A stretch of DNA of 64,000 nucleotides from Pelobates cultripes. Lineage: Eukaryota; Chordata; Amphibia; Anura; Pelobatidae. The position numbers and the translations under genes were made by a program. Below are positions 34,596 through 47,744 of this stretch, piece by piece; within the stretch, counting starts at the first letter, position 1; every line of letters begins with the position of its first letter. Location of the stretch: contig OW240918.1 of NCBI GenBank assembly GCA_933207985.1, forward strand, positions 19,289,673 through 19,353,672, read 5' to 3'. The notes beneath the pieces are model-generated. The model was given only the letters and a program-made list of their open reading frames with translations, made no database searches and had not been told where the DNA came from.

Positions 34596-34675
34596 TTAAC
34601 CCCTTAAGGGCACATGACATGTGTGACATGTCATGATTCCCTTTTATTCCAGAAGTTTGGTCTTTAAGGGGTTAA
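34596..34675. mobile_element. 80-bp palindromic TTAA MITE
   Basis: Starts TTAACCCCTTAAGGGCACAT and ends TCTTTAAGGGGTTAA, with TTAA at both ends. The interior has a further ACATGACATGTGTGACATGT palindromic block. A miniature fold-back element. Confidence 0.75.
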
Positions 34676-34679
34676 AAGG

Positions 34680-36065
34680 AAACAGGTATCTTTAACTTTT
34701 CACTGTGTAAATCAAGCATCTTAAACATTGGCCTCCCCGTATGTTGCTAAACTCCAAACTCCAAAGTCCACCTATTTTATTAGAAAAATTCTTGGATTAG
34801 CATGTATTAATAATATTTATTATATTAAAGTAATTAACCTATAAAGTCACTGTTATCATTGACTAATTTTCAAGCAGAAGTTCTTTTCATCAACTCAGCA
34901 CTGGGTACCGGTATAGTAAATCTCTAAAATGCTATTGGTTCTAATGACTATGTATGGAACTAAAAAGTAAGAGTTTGAAAATCAGTTTATGCAGTGAAGG
35001 TAGACCTGCGTGCTATTTGTATGCTTACTATTTAATATCTATTATCTAAGTATAAATATTTGAGGTAGAATTCATTCATCACTAATAGCATTGTAGATGC
35101 TGAAAATTCACAGGAGCATAAATTGCTGAGTTATATAAGAGATATTAATGGCCAACAGTAGGCTGTTGGGAATCACCTCAGAAAATCAATAGAGGTATAT
35201 AAAAACCATAGCCCCTAACCTACTTGATTATTCCCCTTGCAATTATTTCAATGTCATTGACTTCTTTAACTCATTGCATTATCTCAGTAATTGGCCAGGA
35301 TATACCACATGCGCTTTCAGGCAATGTATTACATTGCTCGCTGGTATTAAATTCAGCATTTGAGACACATTTGTTCTAATGTTCTAGTGTTCTAACTTTA
35401 ACAGGAGTAACTGAACCCTGGTTGCCTTTTACAGTTTGTAGCATATGGTGGCAAATGATTCTTTTATGGCAGAATTACACATATTCAAACACATCAGTAA
35501 TACAGCACCTCTGATCAGAGCAGTTAAAGCTGTGGAGAAGTTTCTCGACCCTTTAAGCGTAAGATGATGTAGCAGCGTTCTGTCAATGTAGAAGTCAACA
35601 GCTTGCTTATGGTATGTTAGAAGGATGAACATCATTATGGTAAATTCTGACAAGTAAGCCATTTATCACCACATTGTGCTTTGTGTATGTTCTTCCAGTT
35701 TGTTTGAAATTACTATGCACAATGCTGTTGAATATATTGGACCTTTAATTTGAGAAATCAAGAGCTGCTATTGTAAAAAAAAAAGGTTCCTCAGAAACTA
35801 CATGTGTCGAATGACATTATGAACAGATATTGCTTTTGATTTAGTGGTGGCACCAGCTAATATTCTAGCACCATCAACTTACCAATGTTCTACTTACTTT
35901 ATTTATTCCAGAAAAGCTTTACATACAACCACTTATCTCATTAATCCAAAATGACAGTTACTTCTGTAGTATTCCCATTTCAATGCACAAACACTATCTA
36001 CATTTTTCAGATCTATATACTACCAGAATGCAAACCATCCCATACTTTATTGCCGCAAAACTAAT
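34680..36065. other. Intergenic DNA, nothing recognised
   Basis: AT-rich DNA with poly-A runs. No gene or element could be supported. Confidence 0.5.
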
Positions 36066-36074
36066 TTAAAATAT

Positions 36075-36790
36075 TCTAGTTCAGGTGTAGGCAACCTCCA
36101 GCACTCCAGATGTTGTGGAGTACATATCCTCTGAGTAAGCATTATGTATATGAGAGCATCATGGGAGATGTAGTCCACAACACCTGGAGTTCCAAATAAC
36201 ACCTTACCCTGATCCAAACTATTAGCTCTACTATACAGGGTGACTCCAGATGTTGTTTACTACATCTTCCTTGAGCCAACCTTATTGATGTACGAGCATT
36301 GTGGTAGATGTAGTCTATCTTCTGTCCGTACTCCCACCTCTGATTCTCGCGTTCAAGACTTCTCCAGGGCTGCACCGTTCCTGTGGAACTCACTTCCCTC
36401 CTCCGTTAGATGCTCACCCAGTCTCCACTCCTTCAAAAAATCATTAAAAAACAACTTCTTCATAAAAGCGTATCAATTAAACTGTTAATAGCTCCTGACT
36501 GATTCCTCTCTTGCAACTATCATTAGTCTAATACTGTCCTTACCTTTTGTGTCACTTTACCCCACTACTTCTAGCATGTATGCTCATTGAGCAGGGCCCT
36601 CAACCCATCTGTGTCCAACTTGTCTGGTTACAACCACATGTCTGTTCGTCCACACACTGTAAAGCGCTGCAGAGTTTGTTGGTGCTGTATAAATAATAAC
36701 ATCATAATAATAATAATGGAGTCCACAACATCTGGAGTTCCGAAGATAGCCTTACCATGATCCAGACTATTAGGTCTACCATACATGAGT
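36075..36790. mobile_element. hAT-like MITE with duplicated unit, interrupted by L2
   Basis: Starts near GGTGTAGGCAACCTCCAGCA. Unit 1 (about 36100-36240) and unit 2 (about 36241-36790 with the insertion removed) each contain CTCCAGATGTTGT, GAGCAT.(A/G)TGG(G/T)AGATGTAGTC, CACAACA.CTGGAGTTCC and CTTACC.TGATCCA.ACTATTAG in the same order. The element is related to that at 38071-38204. Unit 2 is broken by an L2 fragment after TGTAGTC (36315) and resumes at AGTCCACAACA (36720). Confidence 0.72.
36317..36719 (+). pseudogene. L2-type LINE 3' fragment inserted in a hAT-like MITE
   Basis: Encodes an RT C-terminal tail, RVQDFSRAAPFLWNSLPSSV, then SLHSFKKSLKNNFFIKAY, followed by the L2 3' UTR (GAGCAGGGCCCTCAACCC, AAAGCGCTGCAGAGTTTG) and an (ATA)n tail. 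A short duplication of about 4 bp (AGTC) flanks it. The 5' end is truncated. Confidence 0.85.
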
Positions 36791-36799
36791 TTATTCATC

Positions 36800-38065
36800 T
36801 CTTTATTCAGAGTCATTGACTGTACTGTATATTGTGTTTCATTTAATTTAACAATAAGCACAATAATCATTTTGGCATTTAAAAAATATGAAATGGTGAG
36901 CAAGCAAGATTAAAGCAATCTAAATAGTGAGAGAATTAGTGGGATGCAATCTGGAGTATGCATTCTCATAGTGAATGAATCAACAAGATACCGACGTATG
37001 ATCAATAGGAGAAAGGAAAAAGAAACCAATATTTTTATACCTTAAGGTAACGCTTTAATATACGTTTGTATTTCGGTGCACAAAGGATTTTTTTCAAATA
37101 AGTCACTAATAACTAAAGTCTGAAAGGCACTGTTGTACATCATTTACACTTCAAAAAACTGATTATTCTGACAGTGTTCATGTTCTTTGGATACTAAGTT
37201 ACTTTTTCATGACTAGCTGATGATATCAGTACCTCTGACACTATACCTTGCACATTAGATATTTTTTTTCTTTTTAAATCTACTATAGAATGTAGTCAAT
37301 TTTAATAACTATAAAATATTCACAGTATTTATCCGACATTCGGCATGCAACATGCACTTCTTGAACACAAGAACGATGGAATCTATTAATGCAGAGTAAT
37401 TTGTGTTTGGACATGTGACAATGGTTCCAGTTGATTCTTAACATGACTCTGAGATTGATGGAGAGATTGTTGAAACATATTCAATAATGGCTTCAATTGA
37501 ATTATGTTTCCAACTGATAGCTAAGCCAATATGTGTTAATAAATGACAATATATAACAGTATATCATGGATAAAGTTATTATTATATAGTCATAAATCAT
37601 TTACACCTTTTTAAGTATCATGTAACTTGTACAACATATTTATCAAACAGCTAAAGTCACCATCACTGCAGTACTTATGGATATCCATAAATTATATTAT
37701 GACAATGCCATTTAAAATTGATTGGCAATGATTGATTAGGTTTTTGATCTTTTTTTGAGATCAAATTAATATTAAACAAGCACAGGAAACTCCTGTGACC
37801 GGAAACTGGTATCAACTGTAACCTTGTACCAAATTCAGCCATTAAGCTGTTTTCCTGAGCATGTAACAAACTTAGCAGCAATAAAGAGGGTTCCATGGGT
37901 CTAGTTTAAGACCATATTAGTGTAATGTAAGGAAGCATTAGATCTGTCCAAACAAAAATTTGTTCCACCCTGTCTTTATTTCCTGCAGTCTCACATGGCT
38001 TTGTTCTAGTAGCTGTCGGGGGTGAGGTGACATCACAGCTGGGCATCCCCAAGCTTTTTATGATA
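36800..38065. other. Intergenic DNA, nothing recognised
   Basis: AT-rich sequence without supported coding or repeat structure. Confidence 0.5.
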
Positions 38066-38070
38066 TACTG

Positions 38071-38204
38071 CAGGGGTTGGCAACCTTTGGCATTCCAGTT
38101 CTTGTGGACTACATCTCTCCTTATGCTTTGCCAGCATTGTGGATGTAAGAGCATCATGGGTGATGTAGTCCACAACATGGTGAACTGAAGGTTGCCTACC
38201 CCAG
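38071..38204. mobile_element. hAT-like MITE, 134 bp
   Basis: Termini CAGGGGTTGGCAACCTT and AAGGTTGCCTACCCCAG are inverted repeats of Charlie/hAT type. The interior contains GAGCATCATGGGTGATGTAG and its inverted partner TGTGGACTACATC. A clear 8-bp target duplication is not visible, so the copy is old. Confidence 0.78.
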
Positions 38205-38209
38205 ATACA

Positions 38210-40015
38210 AGGTGTTATGTACGATATACTCATCATTCTCACACTAAATACAAGGCATTAATGGGACAGCAGGAATGCAAAAACAGCCAGATCCCTTGTC
38301 TTTAAAAGCCAAGACATAAATATACCTTTTTGAGGATTTAATAGCTCGGTCCCTCTGTACACTTACACTAGCAAAACTGCAATTATTTTAAGTAGTTTTA
38401 ATGGACTAAACTTCATTTTCACATTATTTTAGCCATTTTGTTTACACTCGTAATTGTATTACTGAATTAATTTGCAATTAATTGTTTGGAAAAATGAGTT
38501 TTGATATTAAGAGGTTGATGGAGCAATTCTCCATTACTTTGCCTTCCAGTGCAACAATAAACTGATGTCTAGAGTAATGAATAGCAAAATAGAGCGTATG
38601 TGGTCAGAGAGTGAGTTCATGACTGTCCCCAGTGCCAGGACTGTTCCCATCAGTAATAGAACGTAATTAAGATTAAATGGAAAAAGAGAAGAGTTTGTGA
38701 ACAGAGAAATCAAAGTTTGAATACTGTTTGTAGTCTGCTTGTTTTTTGCAGTTCATCTTTTCTTTTTCTTACTAATCAGGGTTATTAATACTGACAAGCT
38801 AAATAAATGAATCCATCAAATTAGGAGATATTATGAAATATCTTATTGTGATAAATTAGACATTGTAGAACTAATCATTCTTATTTGCCAGTCAAAACAA
38901 CACATGAATATTAATTATCCACCAGCGGTAATTTTAAAATGAGCAATTATGAAAAATGTGATCTTTGTTCATACTTTATGTTTTCTTGCTTCAAGAGGAT
39001 CAGTCAGCCTTTCCCCCAAAGAAAAACGACTGAGTTGGCATTTTACTGAAATACCGACTCAGTCAATAGATATCATAAGACAAACTAGGTACCATGAATG
39101 TGGGATACTGCTCACATAATTTAAGGCCAGGGGTATTACACACAAGGCCAATCTGAACCTACAAATTCCAAGGACATCATGTTTGGTTTGAAAAAGGTCA
39201 TTTTCAGGTAAGTTTCTCTTTTAGTGGATACATTTTCTGGTGATTTTTAACAGTGTAGAGATTTTATCTGTACCTCCCTGAATGTAAAAACAATCAAAAT
39301 TAAAAACGATAAAAAAAAAACATGTTGTCAGGCATCTAACAATATTCCATTTTTTTTTATTTATAAATGAAAACATTATTGTTTTACATGACAAGGTAAT
39401 GAATTATGTCTCAAACTACATTTTTTTTCATGACAGTTTTTTTCTCCGGGAATAAAAACCACAACTGACAGCAGGACCCTGATATACAGCTGTAAACTAC
39501 TGCCCAAAAGGCCTGCATTTCTTTCTGCCACATTTTTATGTATTACTTTTTTTTAATTTCTCTTTAATTTGAAGGAACATTCACTAAACAATGGATTATT
39601 AACATGGAATATTTATTACTTGGCATGTAAAGTTGGGTAAAATGGGGATCTCGTTGTGGTGCGGATGGGCCCTGCAATTAAAGTAAGGACAGTGCTCATC
39701 AAATCCCTGATCTATTAATGTTCCAGCACCACTTAGATAGACATTTTTATTAATGTTTAGTGGAATTATACTAGTGGATTGTGCATCATCATAAATAAAA
39801 ATGTAAATTGTCCCCAAGCACACTCTAAGTGGTACATGCTCTTAAACAATGACATTGCCAACAATTTGTATTATACTTCAAATGTCTTTTATTTTTAATG
39901 AAAGTAAACATTGCACTTATAGATAAAGGATTTCCCTTTGTGAAATCTTACTGCACAATTGGATATCATTCATTTTCCTCATTTTATTAGCTTGTGTCAC
40001 ATTACTGTGTATTAT
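38210..40015. other. Intergenic DNA, nothing recognised
   Basis: AT-rich DNA. Open frames are short and unrelated to known families as far as I can tell. Confidence 0.5.
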
Positions 40016-40022
40016 ATGTAGA

Positions 40023-40360
40023 AATATAGAGACATAGAATGTGACGGCAGATAAGAACCATTCGGCACATCTAGTCTGCCCAATTTTCTAAATACTTTCA
40101 TTAGTCCCTGGCCTTATCCTATAGTTAGGATAGCCTTATGCCTATCCCACGCATGCTTAACCTCCTTTACTGTGTTAACCTCTACCACTTCAGCTGGAAG
40201 GCTATTTCATGCATCCACTACCCTCTCAGTAAAGTAATACTTCCTGATATTTTTAAACCTTTGCCCCTCTAATTAAGACTATGTCCTCTTGTTGTGATAG
40301 TTTTTGTTCTTTACTGTTGATTCCCTTTATGTATTTAAATGTTTCTACCATAAGAGAATG
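40023..40360 (-). mobile_element. CR1-type LINE 3' end fragment
   Basis: Begins AAATATAGAGACATAGAATG and GACGGCAGATAAGAACCATT, the reverse complement of the 3' end of the copy at 32015-33018. It continues through CTACCACTTCAGCTGGAAGG (the SLPAEV region) to GACTATGTCCTCTTGTTG. Diverged and 5'-truncated. Confidence 0.88.
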
Positions 40361-40364
40361 TAAG

Positions 40365-43030
40365 AGAATAACACATGTGAGGGTTCTTCTGTTTAGTGGA
40401 TAGTATGGGACACTCGTCTTCTTTTTATCCTGCTCCCTTTACAACCAACCACAGCATGGCATTAAACCTAGAACATGGTTAACACCCCTGAAATACTCAA
40501 AATTATTTTTTATTCCGCCAACAAATAAGTGGACTTCACAATAGTTTGACCATGATAGGTCTTTGTCAAGGCCGATTATGATAAGGTTCAATGTTTCAAT
40601 GTGTGAGCATCTACAATAACACCCTAGAAGAGGTGTGAGTGCTTGCTCAGTAATCTGATGTTTTAATAATGGCATAGACCGAAGGAACACATCTATCTTT
40701 CATATCTTTTTTTTTAATGTTTTATATGTATTTTAGTTTTACCTTTTTCCACATTTAGCTTGTTGCTGCTAACAGGTTTTTTCCACTGACAGCATTCTAT
40801 GTATCGATTGACAGCTCTTTGACAATCGCATGTCAAGCAACACTTGACAACCAATAAGCATCAATATTACGGTTAGAGTATATTCAAAATAGCTTAATCT
40901 GACTTTTTTTAGACCTAGAATAAACTTTTTATTTCTCTTTCCAAATAAGGTTATTTGTGGATAGTTAGTGTACAGGCCAGTGTCAAGCATCCAATTTTTA
41001 TTTCAACTTTCTTTCCTTAAAAAGTTGGTTGAAAAGTCACACCTTTGTACGTAGACTTGTATGCCTTCAAACAGTTTCTGCTATTTAATTTTTGTAACAT
41101 CTCTACCTCTTCCCCTTAGGCTAAGAGAGCTGCAGTGACTTTCAATGCTGTTTTTACAGAGCAGCATTAAGAACATTGAACATAAAAGAAAGCAGATTGG
41201 AAAATAGAAAGGTGTAGAAAATCATAAATAAAATAATGTCCCATTTAAAATTACAGTATATTTATGATACTTAATAATAAGTATTATCCTTAATTCAAAA
41301 CGTTCATATTTTCCTTTTTTATGTAGATGCCTTCTAAGTAAAGTAGTATTCTGAATAGATCAAGAGTTTATAATGGCAGCAGAACATTGACAGAAGAACG
41401 TGTTATAGACAATGCATCCTGGAGTTCAATGCTATGTCAATAAGGTAATGTGTGCACTTTTCACGGGAAAATAGAATATTCAGTGAAGTTGCTAAGGAGA
41501 GTTATTGGCAGTACTCACCATAGTAGTCTGGTCCTCAAGTCTGACCTATGTTACCAAACAGAAAAGTTGCCAAGCAACTGCTGACATGGGATAAGAGGAT
41601 AAAAAAGAAAAGAAAAAAAAAAAAAGCCAAAACAAGGGAAAAAGCCAAAGTCTCTCACAAAGGAAACTTCATCATCACAAAATCTGAAGCTGCGGAAAAG
41701 CTATTTGTCTGCCTGGCTTTATGTAACCTTGTTAGCTAAGGATTAACAAGACCAATATTGTTTTTGTTTCTTATACTTGGCTGTTTGTTGAACAATGTTC
41801 TAAATGGGAATAATTATGCAAAGTACAAAAAAAAATCGTAGAAGATCCAATAATGTTGTCTGTTTTCCAAACACCATATTTGTCTTGCTAGAGCCTTTGA
41901 TACATACATTGAAATTGATTAGCAACCACACACTCAGAAGGCATATTTTTCTATTTAAGAACATTAATACAATTAAAAATCAAGTATTGATAAAAAAAAA
42001 CTTTGTTGATCTGATTATGATCACAAAATACAAGGAAACTAACAAAGGTGGGTGTTTTAGAACCTTAAAATGTATACCCTAAACTGTAATTAAAATATAT
42101 ATAGTCAAAGTGGAAAAAGAAATACTATGACATCAGTTAAAGATGATAAAGTACCAGAGTTCCCGTAGAAGTCAACTTTGCCCCAGATTGTCAATTTCAC
42201 CACCTATGCCTAACTTCTAAAAAAAATTAGAAATCTGTTCAAAATTAGAAACCTATCAATTCACATATATGGGAAATGACAACTACATTAAAGAGGTCTG
42301 ACTTCACTACATGATGTTGTTTCCAATGACAACTCCGGAGGAGTGAACTGTCTGCAGGCCTGTCTTATAGGGCATCTAGGATCTAATGACCTAATGCAAA
42401 ACCAATGAGAGACATCATAAGTCCTGTTAGAACAGATTGGACATTTTTATTTCCCTTTGATTGCGGTGCTAAATCTCTATCCAAGCTGGCACAATGTTAA
42501 GGATCCTGGCAGTGACGCATAGTCCTGGACTTCATATACCCTTTCTCCATTGGCATGGAAACTACGTTTGCCACACATGCCCCATAAACCCTGAACCAAA
42601 GACATCTATACTGGGTAAGAAGGGATAAGACGAAGATGTGAATATTGTGGGGAGATGAAACTTGACAAAGGAAGTGGAACTTGCCTCAAGCTTCACCCTT
42701 TTTCAAGATTTGTGAAAGGTAGGAAATTACGTTAGACATAGTAATAGAAAAAGTATAGAAAGGAAGAACAGAAGAACAGATTCAGAGAAAGATAAAAAAA
42801 CAGGAAAAAGTGATTTTTGTTGGTGATAGAGCTGCTTTAACAGCTGTATATCTAATATAGTTGTATGATTCAACAGATACTCAAGTCTAGTACATCTAAC
42901 TTATCCTATAAATTACTTTTGTTAATTAGGAAAAAATATAAAATGTAATTAAGATATTTTATTGACACATTGTGCTTCAACATATTCTGCAAATGCATGC
43001 CTAAAACTTCATATATCATATGAACATATG
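40365..43030. other. Intergenic DNA, nothing recognised
   Basis: Includes a Lys-rich frame at about 41548-41739 that is driven by poly-A and not credible as a gene. No supported feature. Confidence 0.5.
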
Positions 43031-43037
43031 ACCTTTG

Positions 43038-43275
43038 GCATTAAAGTAATACTCCAGTCTACAGTTGACTACCATTTTCACCACATTCCATAAGCTGAAG
43101 TGGTTATGGTGCATGGTGTGTACATCATCTAATGACTACAAAGTAAAATAAAGTTTGAGAAGACAGCTCCCAGAACATGCTTCAACAGATCATGCTGAAA
43201 TGGCACCAGCACTACTCCAGACAGCATAACCACTAAATTGGTGGTTGTGGTTCTTGAAGTGTTCTTTCAGTTTAT
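43038..43275. mobile_element. Degenerate T2-like MITE
   Basis: TTAAAGTAATACTCCAG, then TAAGCTGAAGTGGTTATGGTGC and, at the right end, TAACCACTAAATTGG.GGTTGTGGTTCTTGAAGTG. The motif order resembles that of the MITEs at 58.1 and 60.6 kb (AAGCTGAAGTGGTCTGGGTGC), but termini are eroded. Confidence 0.5.
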
Positions 43276-43279
43276 ACAT

Positions 43280-44460
43280 TGTGTGTGCATAATCCAAATA
43301 CTTGCATGGCCAAAGGGAAGCATGGTATAGTTTCCATTTACAAAATAATTTATATCAGTTAAATATTTTCATAAATTATTGAACGGATGGCATATTTGCC
43401 ATGCCTCTGTCCCGGAGCTTCCAAGAGGTACAGAGCCTAAACTCCCCTGGGTTAACGGCCAAGGGAGACCCTGGTAAACCAAAATATAAAATAGAAGCTA
43501 AAATCTACCTGTACAAAGGCACAGAAAAATAGACAGGGTTGGAGGTGATTCTCCCGTATTATATATGTTGTCCAACAGGTGTGAGTGGACTGGATATAAC
43601 CCATTGTAATGCTGTCATGGATGTGGCCGTGATACTGTATGAATTATTGCTGTTGCTGTTTCGTCTGTAAAAAATATTTCCTGTAGATTTTATAGATTCA
43701 AGTACGAAGCACTGTGAGCATAGAGTCACACTGGCTCACAGTTGTGTTATGTTAGTTAATTATGATTAACATCATATAACTACGCCAAACCCCCAAAAAC
43801 TTTTTGAAGGTTTTTATTGTTCTAATATTTTAAGAATCTTGCTCCAGAGCTCTTCTTCTTCCAGTTCTTATTCTTCAAACCCCTTTTTCTTATTGGTGTT
43901 AGCCAACCTTTTAACACATACAAAGGCAATAACATATTTTTAGACATAAAGTCAGCTTGAAATAGCCACCTCTTTGTTTTCCATTTCCTTTAACAATGAT
44001 TTCTGACTCTTACTATAAATAATGTAAGTAAATGGGTCAGTCGGTGATGTTATGTAAATTAATCTTTTCAGACATGATTATCATCATCTTCAGATACACT
44101 TCAATGTCCTTTACAGTTCTTGTAAACTCCATCAATTTTAAAGTTTTAAAGCCAGTGGTGCATATCAACACTTTTTTCTTTTTAAGGAATTTATGCTACA
44201 ATGCTTGGCATTTAACATGTACGGGTTTCTAAATTTGCCTTTGGGTCATTCTAAGCAAATTGACAATGCCAACAAAATGTTCATCAGCAATGAAGCTTAC
44301 GGTAATACTAATGTGTAAGATGTTATACTGACTTAATGCTATATATCTCTCTGAACATGCAAGTGCCAGATACCATTATTGTAATGGATTTAAAATACTT
44401 GGAGGGCTTTAATTAATGACTTGTAGGTGGCAGAACAAAAATTAAATATGTAATGCATTA
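43280..44460. other. Intergenic DNA, nothing recognised
   Basis: No supported feature. Confidence 0.5.
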
Positions 44461-44469
44461 TATGTGCTT

Positions 44470-44590
44470 ACTAAGTTTTATCTATCGATCTATCATCTAT
44501 CTATCTATCTATCTATCTATCATCTATCTATTTATCTTTCAGTCTATCTATCTTTCAATCTATCTATCACCTATCTATCTGTTTGTCTGT
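44470..44590. repeat. (TATC)n microsatellite, interrupted
   Basis: Runs of CTATCTATCTAT with substitutions, ending in a GTCTGTCCGTCCGTCTGT variant. Confidence 0.93.
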
Positions 44591-44972
44591 CCGTCCGTCT
44601 GTATGTACGTCTGTCATTTTAATGGGCAGATCGTGTTTTAGATGACACAGATTGTGATGTCATTTGTGTAATAATTCCCCATAACAAGGAGGTAATAGTA
44701 CACAGATTACCTCTGTGCTATTTGGAGTATCTATTCTTGGGTAGACTAGGTCACACATCTAGGAAATAGAAGCTACCAGGATGTGAACTCCCACTAATCT
44801 CAGGCAGAACTAGGACATGCCTTAAAGTAAAGTCATACTTTTAACCATTACTCTGTCCCAACACACTGCAATATAAACTGCATCCCTACATTATGGTGAC
44901 ACACTACACAATCACACTGTTATAAAAAGTTACATTACACAACTACACTACCTTACCTTTGCAATGACACAA

Positions 44973-45012
<40 letters not shown>
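44973..45012. repeat. (AT)n microsatellite
   Basis: About 20 TA units directly left of the Penelope-like fragment at 45020-45210. Confidence 0.95.
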
Positions 45013-45017
<5 letters not shown>

Positions 45018-45019
45018 CA

Positions 45020-45210
45020 AATAACAAAAGCCCTGCACTCCTACTTACTGAAAAGTATTCAGACCCGGTGCTCGATTGCACTATTAAACATAGAACCAAA
45101 ATAATCAGCTCTCCCAGGATTTGTAAAAAAGAGATAATTCTTTACTCCACAGGTCGACGTTTCAGCTCCAATTGGGAGCTTTCATCAGGACAGCAAATTA
45201 TTTCGGTTCT
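45020..45210 (-). mobile_element. Fragment of a Penelope-like element (tentative)
   Basis: No protein is present. The assignment rests on a hammerhead-ribozyme-like motif of the kind known from Penelope-like elements, and on a layout shared with 2128-2364: an (AT)n tract, then CC(T/C)TGCACTC, then CGTTTCAG. A separate short hairpin (ACCAAGAGTT and AACTCTTGGT) follows at about 45223-45260. Limits are approximate. Confidence 0.5.
45141..45197 (-). ncRNA. Hammerhead-ribozyme-like motif, type I topology
   Basis: On the minus strand: stem I outer TTTGCT (45197-45192), inner GTC, core CTGATGA (45188-45182), one extra A, stem II AGCTCC, loop CAATT, GGAGCT (45169-45164), core GAAA (45163-45160), a two-base CG (stem III reduced to almost nothing), cleavage dinucleotide TC (45157-45156), then GAC, a CTGTGG bulge and AGTAAA (45146-45141). 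GTC/GAC and TTTGCT/AGTAAA close stem I on either side of the bulge. Very short stem III is known in Penelope-type hammerheads, thought to act as dimers. The unpaired A before stem II is unusual, so activity is uncertain. Confidence 0.6.
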
Positions 45211-45264
45211 ATATATATATATACCAAGAGTTTTATGTATACATATAGAACTCTTGGTGACTGT

Positions 45265-47375
45265 CATCCATAAATCTTGAATCTACCTGTGAGTGGAATT
45301 GTATCTGTACTACCTCCTCAGTCATATTTTGGATTGAATGGGATTGTCTACAGAGCTTGATTTCTTTTGATCTCACAAGGCGATGTCACACTGCAGAGTC
45401 TTATACAGAAAGCAAATGATTTTTTGTTTTAAATAGATAAATGTATATTTTTTTTCTTAATCTATTAAGGATTTTTTAAAAAATAGGAATTGTAAAGCTT
45501 GCCTTGAGGGTGTCACTTTAAATGAATATTGCTGAGAGAGACGTCTGAGTGCTTTTTTTATAATGAGGACATGCTTCCAAATACCATTTTACAATTGAGG
45601 TCTGTGATGTTCCTCTAGTACAAAACACTGTTACAGGAATTCGAGTCATGGTATTGATTTTCCAGGCTACAACTTTGCTGATATTTCAAAAAAAGGAAAT
45701 ACATTCTTTACCATCAGAGCAAGGGTTGTTTCTCACCATTTATTCATTCCAAAAATAGACACAATAGACCTCTTCTACCTTTATCCCACTTGCAGGGTGC
45801 ATTTTACACCTACACTATTAGAGCAGGGAGTTGAGATAGTACATTTCAGCACTATGATGCAAAACCTTTTCACCTTTAGCATCTGTGCACGATACTGCAG
45901 GGACCCTATAATTGTGACATACCCTGTGCCCTCCTCCCTACACTTAATATTCTAAGAATAGGTATGATGCATTCTTAGAACTTGTGTATGCCCATATTAC
46001 CAAAAAGCTATTGTATAGTGAATATTTATCAATATAGAATTTTTTTTTCCAGGAAGACTATATTTCATTGCTCTCAATTCCATTTATATTCTTCAATGTA
46101 CAAACAACTCTATCTACTTACAAGGTTACATATTTAAAATTCACAGTTACTAAAGGTGTGGATTAATTGTACATTCAACACAGCCAAAGTTATAACAATA
46201 CATACTAAGTTAAATGATTATTGTGTGAACATGGCCTGCAAAATATAATTTTGTCCGAACTAATAGCTGGCAAGTATAATTTTTATTTTACCAATCACCC
46301 TATACCAAGCTACTAATATTATCAATTACGTTTTCTTTGAAATATCTTTTCTTGTTTTTGAAAGCTGCCTTTCAGACTATTTTGATCATTTTTGTTCTCT
46401 TTGTAAAAGGTAATTTGAAAACGTGCCCTAGAGTATGCAGTACTCAATTTCAAAATGCTCGAGTGAATACAAGAAACACATCTGTGGTTGTTTGTGGTCC
46501 TTTACTGCCCCCTTTTGGACATTTCCTAAACTATGACTTCCCTGTCTTGTTAATAAATAAGAATCTACCTTGAAAACAGCAGACATATTCATTTAAAGCA
46601 ATACTTAAAACGTTACCATGGAGATATAATCATTTTTTTAATTCTGATGCAGCATAGCTGTTATTTCATTGATGAACAATCCCAGAAGTTCAATGTATCT
46701 ACATTTTAAATTATATTTACACCTGTTGTGCACATACTGCATTAAAAAAATAATCTAAAATGGTAAATTATTGAATTTGAAAGGATTGTTCATGTTTAGC
46801 ATTCAAACAAATGAAGGAAAACATTTACATATTCTGTACAGCTGCACATAGCTGTCATGTCTATAGAAGAGAGCCTTTTATTGTTATCGATGTTTCTCTG
46901 AATGTGTTTTGGAGGATCTGCTGGTTTTTAATTAGAATATGTATCAATTTCCATATTTTATGTCTTAGCTTTATTATACAAGTAAAAAGAAAATGCAATG
47001 AACGGAAATAGGGGATGGAGAGAGGTACACGTTAAATAATGCATTTTCACAATAAGGCAGGTGAAAGGGTAGACACAAGGGAAAGGTATGATATTGAAAA
47101 CGTCACAGCACAATCTTCATTTAGTTTAAATAATATATTTTATTATGCTTGTTAAGGTATTGAAGCAACATTGAAAATATGGACTGGTGGTGTCCATTCT
47201 TTATTGGTAAGAATCGGAAAAGATAAAATGAAATGCGAAGATGACATGATAAAGGTAGAGTTTGACTTAGCTGTATTATAGACTAGTGGTACCGCTTAAT
47301 GAAACAAGATAGTCCCACTAATTGTTTTCATCAATACAGCAGGCTAATGGAAATTATTACATGTCAACATGTTCT
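45265..47375. other. Intergenic DNA, nothing recognised
   Basis: AT-rich. No credible coding sequence, RNA or element. Confidence 0.5.
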
Positions 47376-47376
47376 G

Positions 47377-47379
<3 letters not shown>

Positions 47380-47436
<57 letters not shown>
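47380..47436. repeat. (AT)n microsatellite
   Basis: Roughly 28 AT units. Confidence 0.96.
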
Positions 47437-47439
<3 letters not shown>

Positions 47440-47648
47440 CTGCATAGTGCTAACTGTGGACCATTTACTTAAAATGTGGTGGTGTGTCCAACAATGCCTC
47501 TGTTTTAAATTTGCAAAATGTGTACACCAAAGGACCAACAACAGTGCTTGATGAAAGAGTAAATAATAAAAATAGACTTAACTTATAAATCAGCTTCCCA
47601 AGTAGTCTCCCCAAGTAGTCTTCCCAGCTGACTGCCACTCGTGAATAT

Positions 47649-47649
47649 G

Positions 47650-47738
<89 letters not shown>
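47649..47738. repeat. (AT)n microsatellite
   Basis: Roughly 45 AT units. Confidence 0.96.
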
Positions 47739-47740
<2 letters not shown>

Positions 47741-47744
47741 ATAT

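Noticed and set aside
38063..38212. 8-bp target duplication for the hAT-like MITE at 38071-38204
   Set aside because: Flanks ATATACTG and ATACAAGG agree at too few positions.
41548..41739. Lys-rich short protein
   Set aside because: Driven by an A-rich tract; low complexity and no other support.
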